Shown here: positions 1-11,108 of the stretch, one piece after another | Layout of the letters: every line of letters begins with the position of its first letter | Numbering within the stretch: position 1 is the first letter of the stretch | The notes under the pieces: generated by a model | The model's input: the letters and a program-made list of their open reading frames with translations, nothing else | What the model was told of the DNA's origin: nothing | Database searches by the model: none | Made by a program: the position numbers and the translations under genes | Origin: Puccinellia tenuiflora | Lineage: Eukaryota; Streptophyta; Magnoliopsida; Poales; Poaceae | Direction of reading: 5' to 3' | Length of the DNA: 64,000 nt | Assembly (NCBI GenBank): GCA_012064385.1 | Contig: QRDG01000419.1 | Span: 682,001-746,000 of the forward strand

Positions 1-110
1 CTACCATACCTAAAAAGAACCCAAAACTTTCAATCAACACAGAAATTGTTGTTGATAAAAATGCTGAAAATAGTTTTGATGATATGGATTCTTTAGGTGA
101 TAATGCTTGA
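1..110 (+). CDS. 3' end of a retrotransposon ORF (partial, element E family)
   Basis: A reading frame is open from base 3 and ends at a TGA at 108-110. The visible part encodes about 35 polar residues, rich in Asn, Asp and Lys. The stop codon is formed by the first three bases of the LTR that follows. I read it as the tail of a gag-like ORF of the Athila-like family E, since an LTR of that family follows directly. No domain is visible and the start lies outside the window. Confidence 0.4.
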   Translation, partial: TIPKKNPKLSINTEIVVDKNAENSFDDMDSLGDNA

Positions 111-1615
111 TATGTCTCAAACGTATCTATAATTTTTGAGTGATCCATGCTAGTTTTGTGATATTGTCACATGTTTTTACTATCAAATATATCATTTTTA
201 TGCATTTTGTCGGACTAACCTATTGACAAGATGCCAAGTGCCAGTTCCCTGTTTTTGCTGTTTTTGTATTTCAGAAAAGTCACAACAGGAAATATCGTCG
301 GATTGCCCTCAAAATTTACGGAGATTTTTTATGCGATGGAAGCCACACGTGGACCAAAGGGCGACCTGCGGGGCCACGCAGGAGCCAGGGGCGGGTGGCA
401 GCCGCGGCCCCACCTTGACCCACAGGTGGGGCCCGCCCCTGCCCTCTGGGCACCGCCTCGGCCCCCTCCGACGCCTATAAAATCCCTTTTGACCTAAAAC
501 CGAGGGGGCGGCGATTATTTTCCAGAAACTCGACCCCGACACGCCGTCACCGAAAACCCTAGTTTGGGGGTCAGATTGATCCTGTTCCGGCACCCTGTCG
601 GAGGGGGGATCGACCGCCGGAGCCATCTCCATCGACACCGCTGCTTCCCGCGATGAGGAGGGAGTAGTCCCTCACCGGGGCTGAGGCTTATACAAGTAGC
701 TATGTGGTTATCTCTCTCTCCCATGATGTGATCTTCGTTGTGATCATGAGCTTTGTTAGTGTAGTTGAATACATGATGTTTTCCTATGTGTAATGGATAT
801 GATGTTGCTTAAGTGGTGTTATTTAGTACAATTTCCGGAGCCACCATTGTGATCATGGTACATTGGTGACAGGATGGGTTCCATGTGTGACTCTATGGAT
901 AATAGATTGGAAGGATCTTCATCATGAGTTTGTTCGTTATTTGTTGGATTGAATAGATCATGAGGTTTCTTGATGCTTGTGTTATTGAAGAAAGAGACTA
1001 TTCAAGAAATATGTTGTGGTGTATGTTAGTACTATCTTTGGATGCGGATAGTGACATCATGAAGTGTCCATAGATGTGGAATACAAACTTTAAGGTGTGT
1101 TTTTCGTAGCCCTACGCAATTCTCATCCTATTTGATCCACGAAAGAATGATCTCGGAGTAACGTCTACCATGCATGTATTTTTGTGGAACTATTATGTGT
1201 TTAATTATGTTAATGATGTTGAGAGTAGTCACTAGTGAAAGTATGAAGCCTAGGCCTTCTTTCCAAGCATTGATACACCGATTTTAGTCACTTTTATCAC
1301 TTGTTTGCTTGCTGCCATTTTTATTACAGAATTACAAAATCACCTTTTACCATCCATATCACTTGCATTTTACCATCTCTTCGCCGAACTAGTGCACCTA
1401 TATAACTGATAATTGTATTAGGCGTGTTGGGGACACAAGAGACTTCTTGTGTCTTAATTGCAGGGTTGCTTGAGAGGGATATCTTTGACCTCTACCTCCC
1501 GTGGATTCGATAAACCTTAGGTTACTCACTTAAGGGAAATTTGCCGCTGTCCTACAAACCTCTGCGCTTGGAGGCCCAACAAGTCTACAAGAATAGAAGC
1601 GTGTAGTAGACATCA
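108..1615 (+). repeat. LTR of an Athila-like Ty3/Gypsy element (E)
   Basis: The LTR starts TGATATGTCTC, a start I recognise from abundant Triticeae Gypsy LTRs, and ends near gacatca, ten bases before a PBS. It contains a TATA box at 476-483 in a GC-rich U3, then AT-rich transcribed sequence. The orientation is + because the PBS lies on its right. The 3' boundary is a best estimate. No convincing gene lies within it; short frames at 223-724 are chance frames in the GC-rich part. Confidence 0.7.
476..483 (+). promoter_or_regulatory. TATA box of the E LTR
   Basis: TATAAAAT follows a GC-rich stretch inside the LTR, the expected place for the retrotransposon promoter, on the same strand as the PBS and gag start. 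Confidence 0.6.
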
Positions 1616-1786
1616 AGCTAATTTCTGGTGCCGTTGCCGGGGACGTAAGGTAAACGGTACTCACACTCCGACGACGAAGCTAATTTCTAGCATTGTTGTT
1701 GGGGAGGTGAGTGCTTGAAGGTATCTTCTTTAGATCTTGCAATTAAATCTTTTTGTTTCTTGTTTTTCTTTCACTAATTCGGTTTA
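1616..1786 (+). other. Leader of element E with a duplicated PBS region
   Basis: This is the untranslated leader between the LTR and the gag start. A segment of about 62 bp is duplicated: taatttct recurs at 1619 and 1681. The first copy carries the PBS at 1626-1643. The second copy carries a decayed version at 1688-1705, with C-to-T changes, followed by ggggaggtgagtgcttgaag. Confidence 0.5.
1626..1643 (+). other. Primer-binding site of E
   Basis: tggtgccgttgccgggga closely matches the PBS tggcgccgttgccgggga used by Athila-type plant Gypsy elements. It supports + orientation and the Athila-like assignment. Confidence 0.7.
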
Positions 1787-1888
1787 ATGGAAAACAACCA
1801 AAAAATTAGAGAGCTTTATAAAATTTATCTTGAAATTGGTCATGATGCTTTTGAAGAGAAAATTAAAAAACCTATGGAACTTTATTTG
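1787..1888 (+). CDS. Start of the gag-like ORF of E, split by A1
   Basis: The ATG at 1787 opens a frame of 34 codons that is cut at 1888 by insertion of element A1. The residues are charged and helical in character (Glu, Lys and Ile rich), as in plant gag N-termini. It sits about 145 bp downstream of the PBS, the normal place for gag. The remainder of the ORF is not found in this window, because the right end of A1 is itself deleted. Confidence 0.5.
1884..1888. other. Target site at the left of A1 (atttg)
   Basis: These five bases precede the TGTAGCGG terminus of A1 and should be one copy of its TSD. The right copy is lost, because the right LTR of A1 is truncated at 9147. Confidence 0.35.
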
Positions 1889-4800
1889 TGTAGCGGACCT
1901 GCACTTAAAATTAGGCAAGATCCCTGTGTATAGTGCAAATCCCTGGATCGAATCGTTTGCACACACAGTTTATGATGAATACCATAACATTGTATCAATT
2001 TATTACACGAATGATCCAGACTTAAAAATAATCCATTACAATTTGCATAGCTCAAGGCTAGCATTTTACAAAGATCAGCACAGCGGAAATAAAATTAGCA
2101 ATGAGCCTCCATCATCTTCATGTGCCACAGGCGAACATGTTGGTTGCAGACTCGAAACCCTTAATCGAAACCTCACTCAGCGTCAGAGCAATCTGCAACA
2201 GTAAAAGCGTTGCAGCCAAAAAATTGGTCAGAACCATTTGTATGGATCTGGCAAGTGATACTTGTGGACTCATAAGGCAAAAACTTCTATTAACTATATG
2301 CATATATGGCTGGTGTAGTTCAAGGCTATTTTTGCGTAAAGCCAATTTTTCCCTATCTTTTCAAACAATTTTCTTTTCAAAAAGTTATGAGATCATTCCA
2401 TGGAACACATCCAGGAATATCTCCACACACAAGTTCATCAAATTTTTACTTAAGAAATTGGAATGATGAGATCTCTTGTTGACGTCCTTGCTCCGATACT
2501 CAAAATTGTCCGTAACCGGGGACACGGCTAAGTACTTAGTTTGACACTCTCGAGAGTTTGTGCACTTTCACCACAAGACTCAATCAACCCATTCTGACCT
2601 TGACCCTTCTTAAAGTGAAAATAAAGGAGAAGATTGAGACGGGATCTTTCAGAAGAGCTTTCCCATACTGATGGCCGAACAATACCACCTACATCCACTA
2701 CATCTGCTTGTTCGACCGGTCAGGTCTACTCAACGTACTCAATCCAGACAGAGCCCATATGACTTGCGGCTGCACGGTAAGTAATCTTCACTTGGAGCAA
2801 CTTCGATCTCTTTGTTCCTGGGTGGCTTTCCGCAAGTGTGATTCATCCTCCTAAGTCAGGGGACCACGTATGATCCTTCCTCCCAAAGTAGGGAATCACC
2901 CTCTTCTACAATTCATCCTCCCATTATGGGGAATTGCTTTATTCCAACCACCCACCCAGGTAGTTTATTAACTTAGTAGAATTTTTATTAACATTTCATA
3001 CAAAACACATAGCATAGCATTTTCCTATTCTACTAAGTTATCAAATAGGTACTAGACACTTAGGAATATTTGGAGTACTACTAAACAGGTCTAGCATAGC
3101 ATAGTAATATAACCTAACATGCAATTCTACTTAAAAAAGTAAACTACAATGCATATAAAAAATACTTAGGAATTTTATGTGTGAGCATCACTTGCCTTGG
3201 CAGGAGTTGCAGGTGCAACAATCGCAAACGTTCTCCGGACTCTCCGAATAGTCTAAACAATTCACACAAGGCAAGAAATAAATATACAAGCATATGATCA
3301 AACAAAATACATGATATGCATGAAATGCATTTTTAAACCACAATTATTAATTCCCTATACTTTCTGTTTTTGAAAATATGCATGATGTCATAAGACGCAA
3401 AAATGCACTTTTAGAATTAGATAACTATTTTTAAATTCCCAAAAAGGGCATACACAACAATTAATTAAAACAATGCTACAAAATATTTTTATAAAAACAG
3501 GGAAAGGCTCTACTGTACAGAGGGCTTTTAAACAAATCTAACACAATTGGATTTACTCCAAAATCTATTTTTAAACTAAAGTTATGTCAAAATTACTCAA
3601 ACTTCACATTTGAAAATTAAATAATTATAAGTTTGACAAAACAGAAACTAAAATGCCAGATAGATTCTACTGGTTCTTAGGATTTCAAATATATAAAAAT
3701 ATTTGAATTTGGCCAAGTAGATAAAAAGATATGATAATTCTAAGATGTAGGGGCTTTTCTGCAAAACAGAAAAATAAGTCTAAATCTGGAAAATTCCTGA
3801 AAATTCATGTCCATGTGGCGATCTCCAATTAGCTGGATCTGCTGACTGGGCGCTGACTGGCTGCCGAAGATGCTGACTGTGCGTGCCACCGATTCGAAAT
3901 TAAAGGATCTAATCGTGGCCGTGAAATGAGATCCAACGGCCTCAGATCTAGGGTTTTACCTACACGGCGGAGGGCTGCCGGAGACGGTCAGGACGCGGCG
4001 GCGACGGCTCGGACGTCGACGACGATGGTGCTCCGGTGGTTCCCGTGCTCGGGGAAGTGGATGACGGCGTGCGCGGCGACGAGATGAAGCCGATGGCGAG
4101 GAGACGTGGTCGATCTTGTCCTGTGGAGGCGGTAAGAAGCGGCCGGAGTGGAGGCGGACATCGGTGAGCCTCGGTCGAGGATGTGCGCGTCGATTCACTG
4201 CGGGATAAAAACAACGAGGGTGTCATACGGGTGCACCACGGTGAGGGAGAGGACTTGAGGCCAGAAGGAGGCGGCGGGAACCCTTGTTGTCGCCGGAAAT
4301 GGAGAAAACCCGGCGGCGGCCGAGCGGACTCCGGCGAAGAAATTCTCCAGCCTGGGGGCGTCTTAGGGGCTAGGGTTTGGGGCAAACGACGACGGGGGAG
4401 GAGGGGGTTTTATAGGTGCACACGGGGGAGTCAATCGCGGCCTTAAACGCCCGATTTGATGAGGGTCAAACGCCGGCCGGAGGTTGCCATCGCGGGCGCG
4501 TGATTTGGGCGCGGGGAGGACGACGCTGACCTGGCTGTCGGTGCTGACAGGTGGGTCCCACCTGTCAGTGACCGGGACGAGGCGAACCGGTACCGGGCCG
4601 GTGCTGGGCTGCTTGCACGCGCGGAAGTGCAGGGACGGTGCTGGGCTGCGGCTGGGCTGGCTCGGGCTGGCTCGGCCAGGGTGGCCCCTCTTTTTTGTTT
4701 TGACAGAACTCATTTCAATTTTGTTTTTTTCAAAAACATATTCAATACTAGCTTAAAACTTTTCCAAAAATTGGAAAAAAAATACTTTTTTGAAATCTTA

Positions 4801-5078
4801 TTTAAAATAGCACATTTTCACACTAACTTTGACCATCAAATAAAATCATATAAACAAAATATTATATAGAGCCTAATAGGCCCCTTTTATTTCATTTTCT
4901 CAAATAGGGTTTTTAAAATGGAATTGAAATTCCAACTTTGGAAATTTTAAATGCAAACATGGCAAGAAGATGATGAAAGCATGCATGTTTTGAATTTTCA
5001 AACCAAAATATATATAATTTTGAAAAAGTTTTTTTTTTTTTCAGAATTTTCAAAATTTAAAAATATTGGGATGTTACA
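1889..5078 (-). repeat. 3' LTR of A1
   Basis: 3,190 bp bounded by tgtagcgg and gggatgttaca on the + strand. The same sequence recurs at 7157, 45145 and 50188. It holds a CTCTCGAGAG palindrome at 2547-2556, a TATA box on the - strand at 4407-4414 and AT-rich U3-side sequence from 4690. No real gene lies within it. Confidence 0.85.
4407..4414 (-). promoter_or_regulatory. TATA box of the A1 3' LTR
   Basis: The - strand reads TATAAAAC just downstream of a GC-rich stretch. The equivalent site is at 47480-47487 in A2. Confidence 0.6.
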
Positions 5079-5096
5079 TACTACCACCCTGAAAAG

Positions 5097-5116
5097 GAAT
5101 CTCGTCCCCGAGATTC
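5097..5116 (-). other. PPT-side hairpin of A1
   Basis: gaatctcg-tccc-cgagattc forms an 8-bp perfect stem with a 4-base loop, 18 bp inside the 3' LTR boundary. The same hairpin occurs beside the 3' LTRs of A2 and D. Confidence 0.6.
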
Positions 5117-5218
5117 GAAGAGGCTAGAAAGAATGGGTTTGAAAATTCTGGGTTTTGACAACTGGGTGGGCTACCACCCTTAAAAGTATTTTTTGTTGGT
5201 AGTCTAGAATGTCAAACT

Positions 5219-6322
5219 TCAAACTAGATGCTTGAATAAAAAGTACCAATTAACCATACCAGGTTCATTGTATGATCTTTCCACATGGACATGGTTCAGA
5301 TATCCCTTGTCGAAAGGATTTGGCTTAGCAGCTTCCTCAGTCTTCTTATCGGGACAGTCGCTGGAATAGTGTCCCATCTGCTTGTACTTATAGCACTTTA
5401 TGTGACTAAGGTCCTTCTTGCCTGCTGGGTGATTCTGATTCTGACCATTGTGACTATTGTTCTTCTATTCACCATTTCCACCATTGCTTCCATTATCATG
5501 ATTATGGCCATTATGGTTATGGCCATTCCCATTCTTGTGGTTGTGGTGTCCTCCATTGTTCTCATGAAAATGTGGTTTCTTCTGACCAGCTTCTGAGTTG
5601 TACTTGCTGCCACTATGCTTCCTCTTCCTATTCTCTGCCTTCTTGATGTTATCCTCCAGTGTGATTGCTTGATCTAGGAGGGCCTGATAGTTTGGGGCGT
5701 ATGCGACTGTCAAAGGAATTTTCAGTTCGTCGCACAGTCCCTTGAGGAATTTTTCCTTCCTCTTGCCATCAGTATCAATGTCTTCAGGAGCATAACAGGA
5801 CAAAAGCATAGAAGTCATCCATGTACTCCTTGAGCATCCTGTTTCCCTGCCTCAGGCTTCGGAATTCCTCCTTCTTCAAGTTCATAATGCCCGAAGAGAT
5901 ATGGGCATTACGAAAGCCTTCCTTGAATGCTTCCCATGTTAAACCTTCCAGAGGATGGGTGACTTGATAGGTTTCCCACCATTGAGCTGCTGGTCCCTCC
6001 AACAGATGGGCGGTAAACCTCACTTTCTCATTCTCAGTGCATTCACATGTCACTAGGTCCTTGTTTATTGAACGCAGCCAATCATCCGCCACAATTGGCT
6101 CGGTTGCAGACGAGAACTTGCTAGGTCTGAGCCTCAGAAATCTTTCGAGCCTGTCCACTTGAGGAGGAGGTGGTGGCGGTGGTGGAGGTGGTGGTGGTGG
6201 TGCATTCTGATTGGCCATGAATTGGGCCATCATAGTCATCAGCTGAGTCTGCGCTGCAATCATCTGTTGAAGCATTGCATCGGTGTTGTTGTTCTGTTCT
6301 CGGGATCACGTCGAGGAGGCAT
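5219..6322 (-). pseudogene. gag of A1 (broken)
   Basis: The gag polyprotein would coat element RNA. On the - strand it starts at the ATG at 6322. In order it has a short polar N-terminus, a Met/Gln-rich helix, a polyproline run of about 14 residues (near 6170-6206), and a Retrotrans_gag-like domain with AAQWWETY and the downstream helices. A Lys-rich linker, a His/Asn-rich segment and a zinc knuckle near 5360-5400 follow. Breaks seen: a small deletion near 6295 relative to A2, a 1-base insertion near 5804 (DDFYA then shifted), and a TAG where A2 has TAC near 5465. The second Cys of the CCHC knuckle is Tyr (tac instead of tgc). The frame ends at 5219-5221, 140 bp from the LTR, so no pol follows. 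Confidence 0.8.
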
Positions 6323-6556
6323 CTGTGGGTTTTAGCATAGATGAGCAAAAGATAGACAGATCTAGGAGAATTACTTTTACTCATACAAGCAATTAACCCA
6401 ACAACAACAATCCAACAAGAGTTCAACAAAAAATTTGATAAAGAAAACGAACTAAATGTTTGGAAAAAAAAAAACACACCAAGGTTCTGAAAAACAAAAA
6501 AAAACGACATACTGCCATACCACAATTTGGTAGGTCAATACTCCATCAGAAACTCA

Positions 6557-6985
6557 TTATTCTAGTGAAATGGTGGTCTGGTCTATCTCCTTCTTGAGTG
6601 CATCGAGTTCTTCCCCCACTTTCTTGAGTTCGTCAAGGTGCTTCTGGGTGTTGTGAAGTCTAAAACGAAGTCTTGCTCCAAGGTACTCGATGGCCTCCCA
6701 TGCTGCACTTCTTGCTGAATCAAAGAAGGATGTGTGAAGTATTGGGTTGGTGAACATGCAGCATCCTTCGGTCTTGTGGTCATCGTCTTTGTTCTTGTAC
6801 AAATGGAGTTGCACCCACCAGTATTCTTGACCTTCACCCATTAAAGGAAATCCTTTGTATATCGCTTCTCCTTCAAATCCCAAGCTCTTCATGTTATCCT
6901 TGAGTGCTCTTGGGAACTCAGTCTCGCATTGCAGAGTCATGGTCATCACTGGTCCTTTCTTGATGGCTTCCATGAGGGTGGTCAT
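6557..6985 (-). CDS. Leader ORF between PBS and gag in A1 (unknown function)
   Basis: An intact 142-codon ORF on the - strand, starting 156 bp from the PBS and upstream of gag. I do not recognise the family. It has a probable beta segment around QEYWWVQLHLY (residues 51-61), then a helix with SAAWEAIEYLGARLR (93-107) and a Lys/Glu-rich C-terminal helix that could form a coiled coil. A2 carries a near-identical copy at 49588-50016. Element D has a larger ORF in the same place with a similar AAWESLVRLR helix, suggesting a shared leader gene. A compact beta-then-Ala-helix order is reminiscent of nucleic-acid-binding folds, but that is speculation. Confidence 0.6.
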   Translation of the reverse strand: MTTLMEAIKKGPVMTMTLQCETEFPRALKDNMKSLGFEGEAIYKGFPLMGEGQEYWWVQLHLYKNKDDDHKTEGCCMFTNPILHTSFFDSARSAAWEAIEYLGARLRFRLHNTQKHLDELKKVGEELDALKKEIDQTTISLE

Positions 6986-7140
6986 CTAAAACAACAGAAA
7001 ATACTTAGAATGCAATTTAGACAAGATGGTTACAAGGATGATGTTAGAAAAGTTTTTGCATGAAGAGAAAATATTTTTTTAGTCCTAGGGGCTTTCTTAT
7101 TTCTAACCAAACTTAGGGTTTCGAACCTACAGGCGACACA

Positions 7141-7155
7141 ATGCTCTGATACCAT
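7141..7155 (-). other. Primer-binding site of A1
   Basis: The - strand contains TGGTATCAGAGCAT next to the 5' LTR at 7157, the usual PBS for initiator Met tRNA in plant LTR elements. Confidence 0.8.
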
Positions 7156-7156
7156 C

Positions 7157-9147
7157 TGTAGCGGACCTGCACTTAAAATTAGGCAAGATCCCTATGTATA
7201 GTGCAAATCCCTGGATCGAATCGTTTGCACACACAGTTTACGATGAATACCATAACATTGTATCAATTTATTACATGAATGATCCAGACTTAAAAATAAT
7301 CCATTACAAATTGCATAGCTTAAGGCTAGCATTTTACAAAGATCAGCACAGCGGAAATAAAATTAGCAATGAGCCTCCATCATCTTCATGTGCCACAGGC
7401 GAACATGTTGGTTGCAGACTCGAAACCCTTAATCGAAACCTCACTCAGCGTCGGAGCAACCTGTAACAGTAAAAGCGTTGCAGCCAAAAAATTGGTCAGA
7501 ACCATTTGTATGGATCTGGCAAGTGATACTTGTGTACTCATAAGGCAAAAACTTCTATTAACTATATGCATATATGGCTGGTGTAGTTCAAGGCTATTTT
7601 TGCGTAAAGCCAATTTTTCCCTATCTTTTCAAACACTTTTCTTTTCAAAAAGTTATGAGATCATTCCATGGAACACATCCAGGAATATCTCCACACACAA
7701 GTTCATCAAATTTTTACTTAAGAAATTGGAATGATGAGATCTCTTGTTGACGTCCTTGCTCCGATACTCAAAATTGTCCGTAACCGGGGACACGGCTAAG
7801 TACTTAGTTTGACACTCTCGAGAGGTTGTGCACTTTCACCACAAGACTCAATCAACCCATTCTGACCTTGACCCTTCTTGAAGTGAAAAGGAAAGGAGAA
7901 GATTGAGATGGGATCTTTCAGAGGAGCTTTCCCATACCGATGGCCGAACAATACCACCTACATCCACTACATCTGCTTGTTCGACCGGTCAGGTCTACTC
8001 AACGTACTCAATCCAGACAGAGCCCATATGACTTGCGGCTGCACGGTAAGTAATCTTCACTTGGAGCAACTTCGATCTCTTTGTTCCTTGGTGGCTTTCC
8101 GCAAGTGTGATTCATCCTCCTAAGTCAGGGGACCACGTATGATCCTTCCTCCCAAAGTAGGGAATCACCCTCTTCTACAATTCATCCTCCCATTATGGGG
8201 AATTTCTTTATTCCAACCACCCACCTAGGTAGTTTATTAACTTAGTAGAATTTTTATTAACATTTCATACAAAACACATAACATAGCATTTTCTATTCTA
8301 CTAAGTTATCAAATAGGTACTAGACACTTAGGAATATTTGGAGTACTACTAAACAGGTCTAGCATAGCATAGTAATATAACCTAACATGCAATTCTACTT
8401 AGAAAAAGTAAACTACAATTCATATAAAAATACTTAGGAATTTTATGTGTGAGCATCACTTGCCTTGGCAGGAGTTGCAGGTGCAACATCGCAAACGTTC
8501 TCCGGACTCTCCGAATAATCTAAACAATTCACACAAGGCAAGAAATAAATATACAAGCAATATGATCAAACAAAATACATGATATGCATGAAATGCATTT
8601 TTAAACCACAATTATTAATTCCCTATACTTTCTGTTTTTGAAAATATGCATGATGTCATAAGACGCAAAAATTCACTTTTAGAATTAGATAACTATTTTT
8701 AAATTCCCAAAAAGGGCATACACAACAATTAATTAAAACAATGCTACAAAATATTTTTATAAAAACAGGGAAAGGCTCTACTGTACAGAGGGCTGTTAAA
8801 CAAATCTAACACAATTGGATTCACTCAAAAATCTATTTTTAAACTAAAGTTATGTCAAAATTACTCAAACTTCACATTTGAAAATTCAATAATTATAAGT
8901 TTGACAAAACAGAAAACTAAAATGCCAGAAAGATTCTACTGGTTCTAAGGATTTCAAATATATAAAAATATTTGAATTTGGCCAAGTAGATAAAAAGATA
9001 TGATAAATCTAAGTTGTAGGGGCTTTTCTGTAAAACAGAGAGATTAAAGCTAATTCGGGAAAATCCAGAAAATCCTTGTCCACGTGGCGATCTCCGATTA
9101 GCTGGATCTGCTGACTGGGCGCTGACTGGCTGCCGACGATGCTGACT
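7157..9147 (-). repeat. 5' LTR of A1 (truncated)
   Basis: It matches 1889-3885 of the other LTR and then stops at gctgact. Eight bases of filler (9148-9155) lead into the protease region of B'. The promoter-proximal part of the LTR is missing. The CTCTCGAGAG palindrome is at 7815-7824. No gene lies within it. Confidence 0.8.
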
Positions 9148-9155
9148 ATACAAAG

Positions 9156-9800
9156 GTTCCTGCAAAGCACACCTACGCCTTAGTCGTCAGCCCAATAGTC
9201 GACAAGTACAAGTTGACAAAGGTGCTAATGGATGGCGGCAGCAGTATCAACATACTTTATGCCGCAACGTTGAAGAGGATGCGTATTTCCGAGTCACAAC
9301 TCACCCACAGTACTGTGAAGTTTCATGGGATTGTGCCGGGACGACAAGCCTCCTCGATGGGGCAAATTACCCTGAAGGTCACCTTTGGTGAAGCCGATAA
9401 TTTTCGGACTGAGGACGTCTCTTTTGAGGTGGTTCCCTTCAGAAGTGCATATCATGCAATTTTTGGGCGTCCGGCTTTCGCCAAGTTCATGGCTCGGCCC
9501 TGCTACATTTACAGCAAGCTGAAAATGCCGGGACCCAATGGCATCATCACAGTTAAGGGAGACTTCAAGAAAGCCAAGGAATGCGAGGCCTCCAATGCCG
9601 TCCATGCTGAGCAAGAATCTGCAGGGAAGAGTTGGAGGATCTCAAGAAACAATTGGTCCCGATGAGATGCCGGCGACAGAAAAGCCGCCCTCTAAGGTCG
9701 ACTCAACCTTTAAGCCAAGGATGACACCAAGAAAATAAAGCTCTCAAAGGATGATCCGACAAATGAGGCCATCATCGGTGCCGGCCTCGACGACAAATAG
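9156..9800 (+). pseudogene. Protease region of B' pol
   Basis: It encodes the aspartic protease with the catalytic motif in VLMDGGSSINILYAATL, near 9220-9272, and a FGRPAFAKF flap-like segment downstream. The reading frame shifts twice relative to B: one base is missing near 9613 and another near 9646. The frame ends in a TAG at 9798-9800 that is shared with B. The N-terminal gag part is absent. Confidence 0.8.
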
Positions 9801-11108
9801 GAAGGCGAGCTCGTCAAGTTTCTCCGTGAGAACCGGGACATATTTGCCTGGTCACCATCTGACATGCCAGGTGTCCCGAGGAAACTTGCCGAGCACTCCC
9901 TAAAGGTCAACAAGGACGCAAAGCCGGTCAAGCAAGGTCTTCGCCGGCTCGGAACTGAGAAGCGCAAGGCGGTTGGAAAGGAGATCCTAAGGCTCACAGC
10001 CGCCAAATTCATACGTGAAGTTGTCCACACTGATTGGTTGGCAAATCCCGTGCTAGTCCCAAAGAAGAACACCTCTGAGCTGCATATGTGCATTGATTTC
10101 ACCGCCTTAAACAAAGCTTGCCCTAAGGATCCGTTCTCCTTACCGCATATCGATCAGGTCATTGATTCAACTGCAGGCTCAGAGATGCTATGTTTTCTAG
10201 ACGCTTATTCGGGTTACCATCAGATTAAGATGAAGGAGTCAGATCAAATCAAGACGTCCTTCACTACGCCATATGGCAATTACTGCTATGTCACAATGCC
10301 TTTCGGCTTAAAGAACGCTGGTGCTACTTACCAAAGGTGTATGCAGCAGTGTTTGGACAAGCAGATTGGCCGCAATGTTCACGTCTACGTCGACGACATA
10401 GCGGTCATGTCGAAGAAGCGCGGCGATCTTATCGCCGATCTGTCGTAAACCTTTGCAAATCTAAGGGAGTACCAGATGAAGCTTAATCCGGCAAATTGCG
10501 TCTTCGGAGTACCCGCAGGCAAGCTTCTGGGCTTCATTGTTTCCCAAAGAGGAATTAAAGTTAACCCGGAAAAGATAAAGGCGATTCAGAACATCGAAAG
10601 GCTGTCTTGTCTAAAAGACATACAACGGTTAACGGGTTCCGCCGCGGCTGTAAGCCGATTCATTAGCCGGCTGGGCGACAAAGCGTTGCCATTGTATAAG
10701 CTCCTCAAAAAGTCGGACAGTTTTGTTTGGACAGAGGAAGCAGAGGCAGCTTTAGCTTAGCTGAAGTATACATTGACAAATGCTCCAATTTTAGCAGCTC
10801 CAAGGGAAAAAGAGCCGCTTCTCCTCTACTTGTCGGCCACGAATTTCGTCATAAGCGCCGTCATTGTAGTGGAGCACCTGGAGGAAGGGAAGCAATGGCC
10901 GGATCAGCACCCCGCCTATTTCATTAGCGAGGTGTTCTCAGATTCAAAGCAGCGCTACCCTCACTACCAGAAGTTAGCTTATGGTGTATTCTTTGCCTCC
11001 AGAAAACTACGGCATTACTTCCAGGATCACACGATCACGGTGGTCAGCAAGGCTTCATTAAGGGAAATCATCAACAATGCCGACGCAACGGGTCGAGTCG
11101 CCAAATAG
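9801..11108 (+). pseudogene. Reverse transcriptase and first RNase H region of B' pol
   Basis: The polymerase domain runs from about 9860. It shows the LDAYSGYHQI motif (10197-10226), the MPFGLKNAGATYQR motif and the catalytic YVDD in VYVDDIAV (10384-10407). A thumb region and an FVISAVIVVEH-type Ty3 RNase H follow at 10840-10875, with the RHYFQDH segment near 11010. It is interrupted by stops at 10446-10448 (TAA), 10758-10760 (TAG) and 11106-11108 (TAG). The frame otherwise continues, so this is a decayed pol rather than a rearranged one. Confidence 0.85.

Larger units (their letters stand above)
1889..9147 (-). mobile_element. Gag-only LTR retrotransposon A1, right LTR truncated
   Basis: Order on the - strand: 5' LTR (7157-9147, truncated), Met-tRNA PBS, leader ORF, gag, PPT-side hairpin, 3' LTR (1889-5078). 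The internal domain is only about 2.08 kb, and no protease, RT or integrase is present, so the element is non-autonomous. Long LTRs with a TGTAACATCCC start (- strand) and a TGGTATCAGAGC PBS fit Del/Tekay-type chromovirus relatives; that placement is inference. It interrupts the gag-like ORF of E. Confidence 0.8.

Noticed and set aside
5285..5596. 103-codon + strand hydrophobic frame (also 48365-48664)
   Set aside because: It is the reverse complement of the His/Asn-rich gag linker and zinc-knuckle region, so its Ile/Val/Met richness is an artefact.
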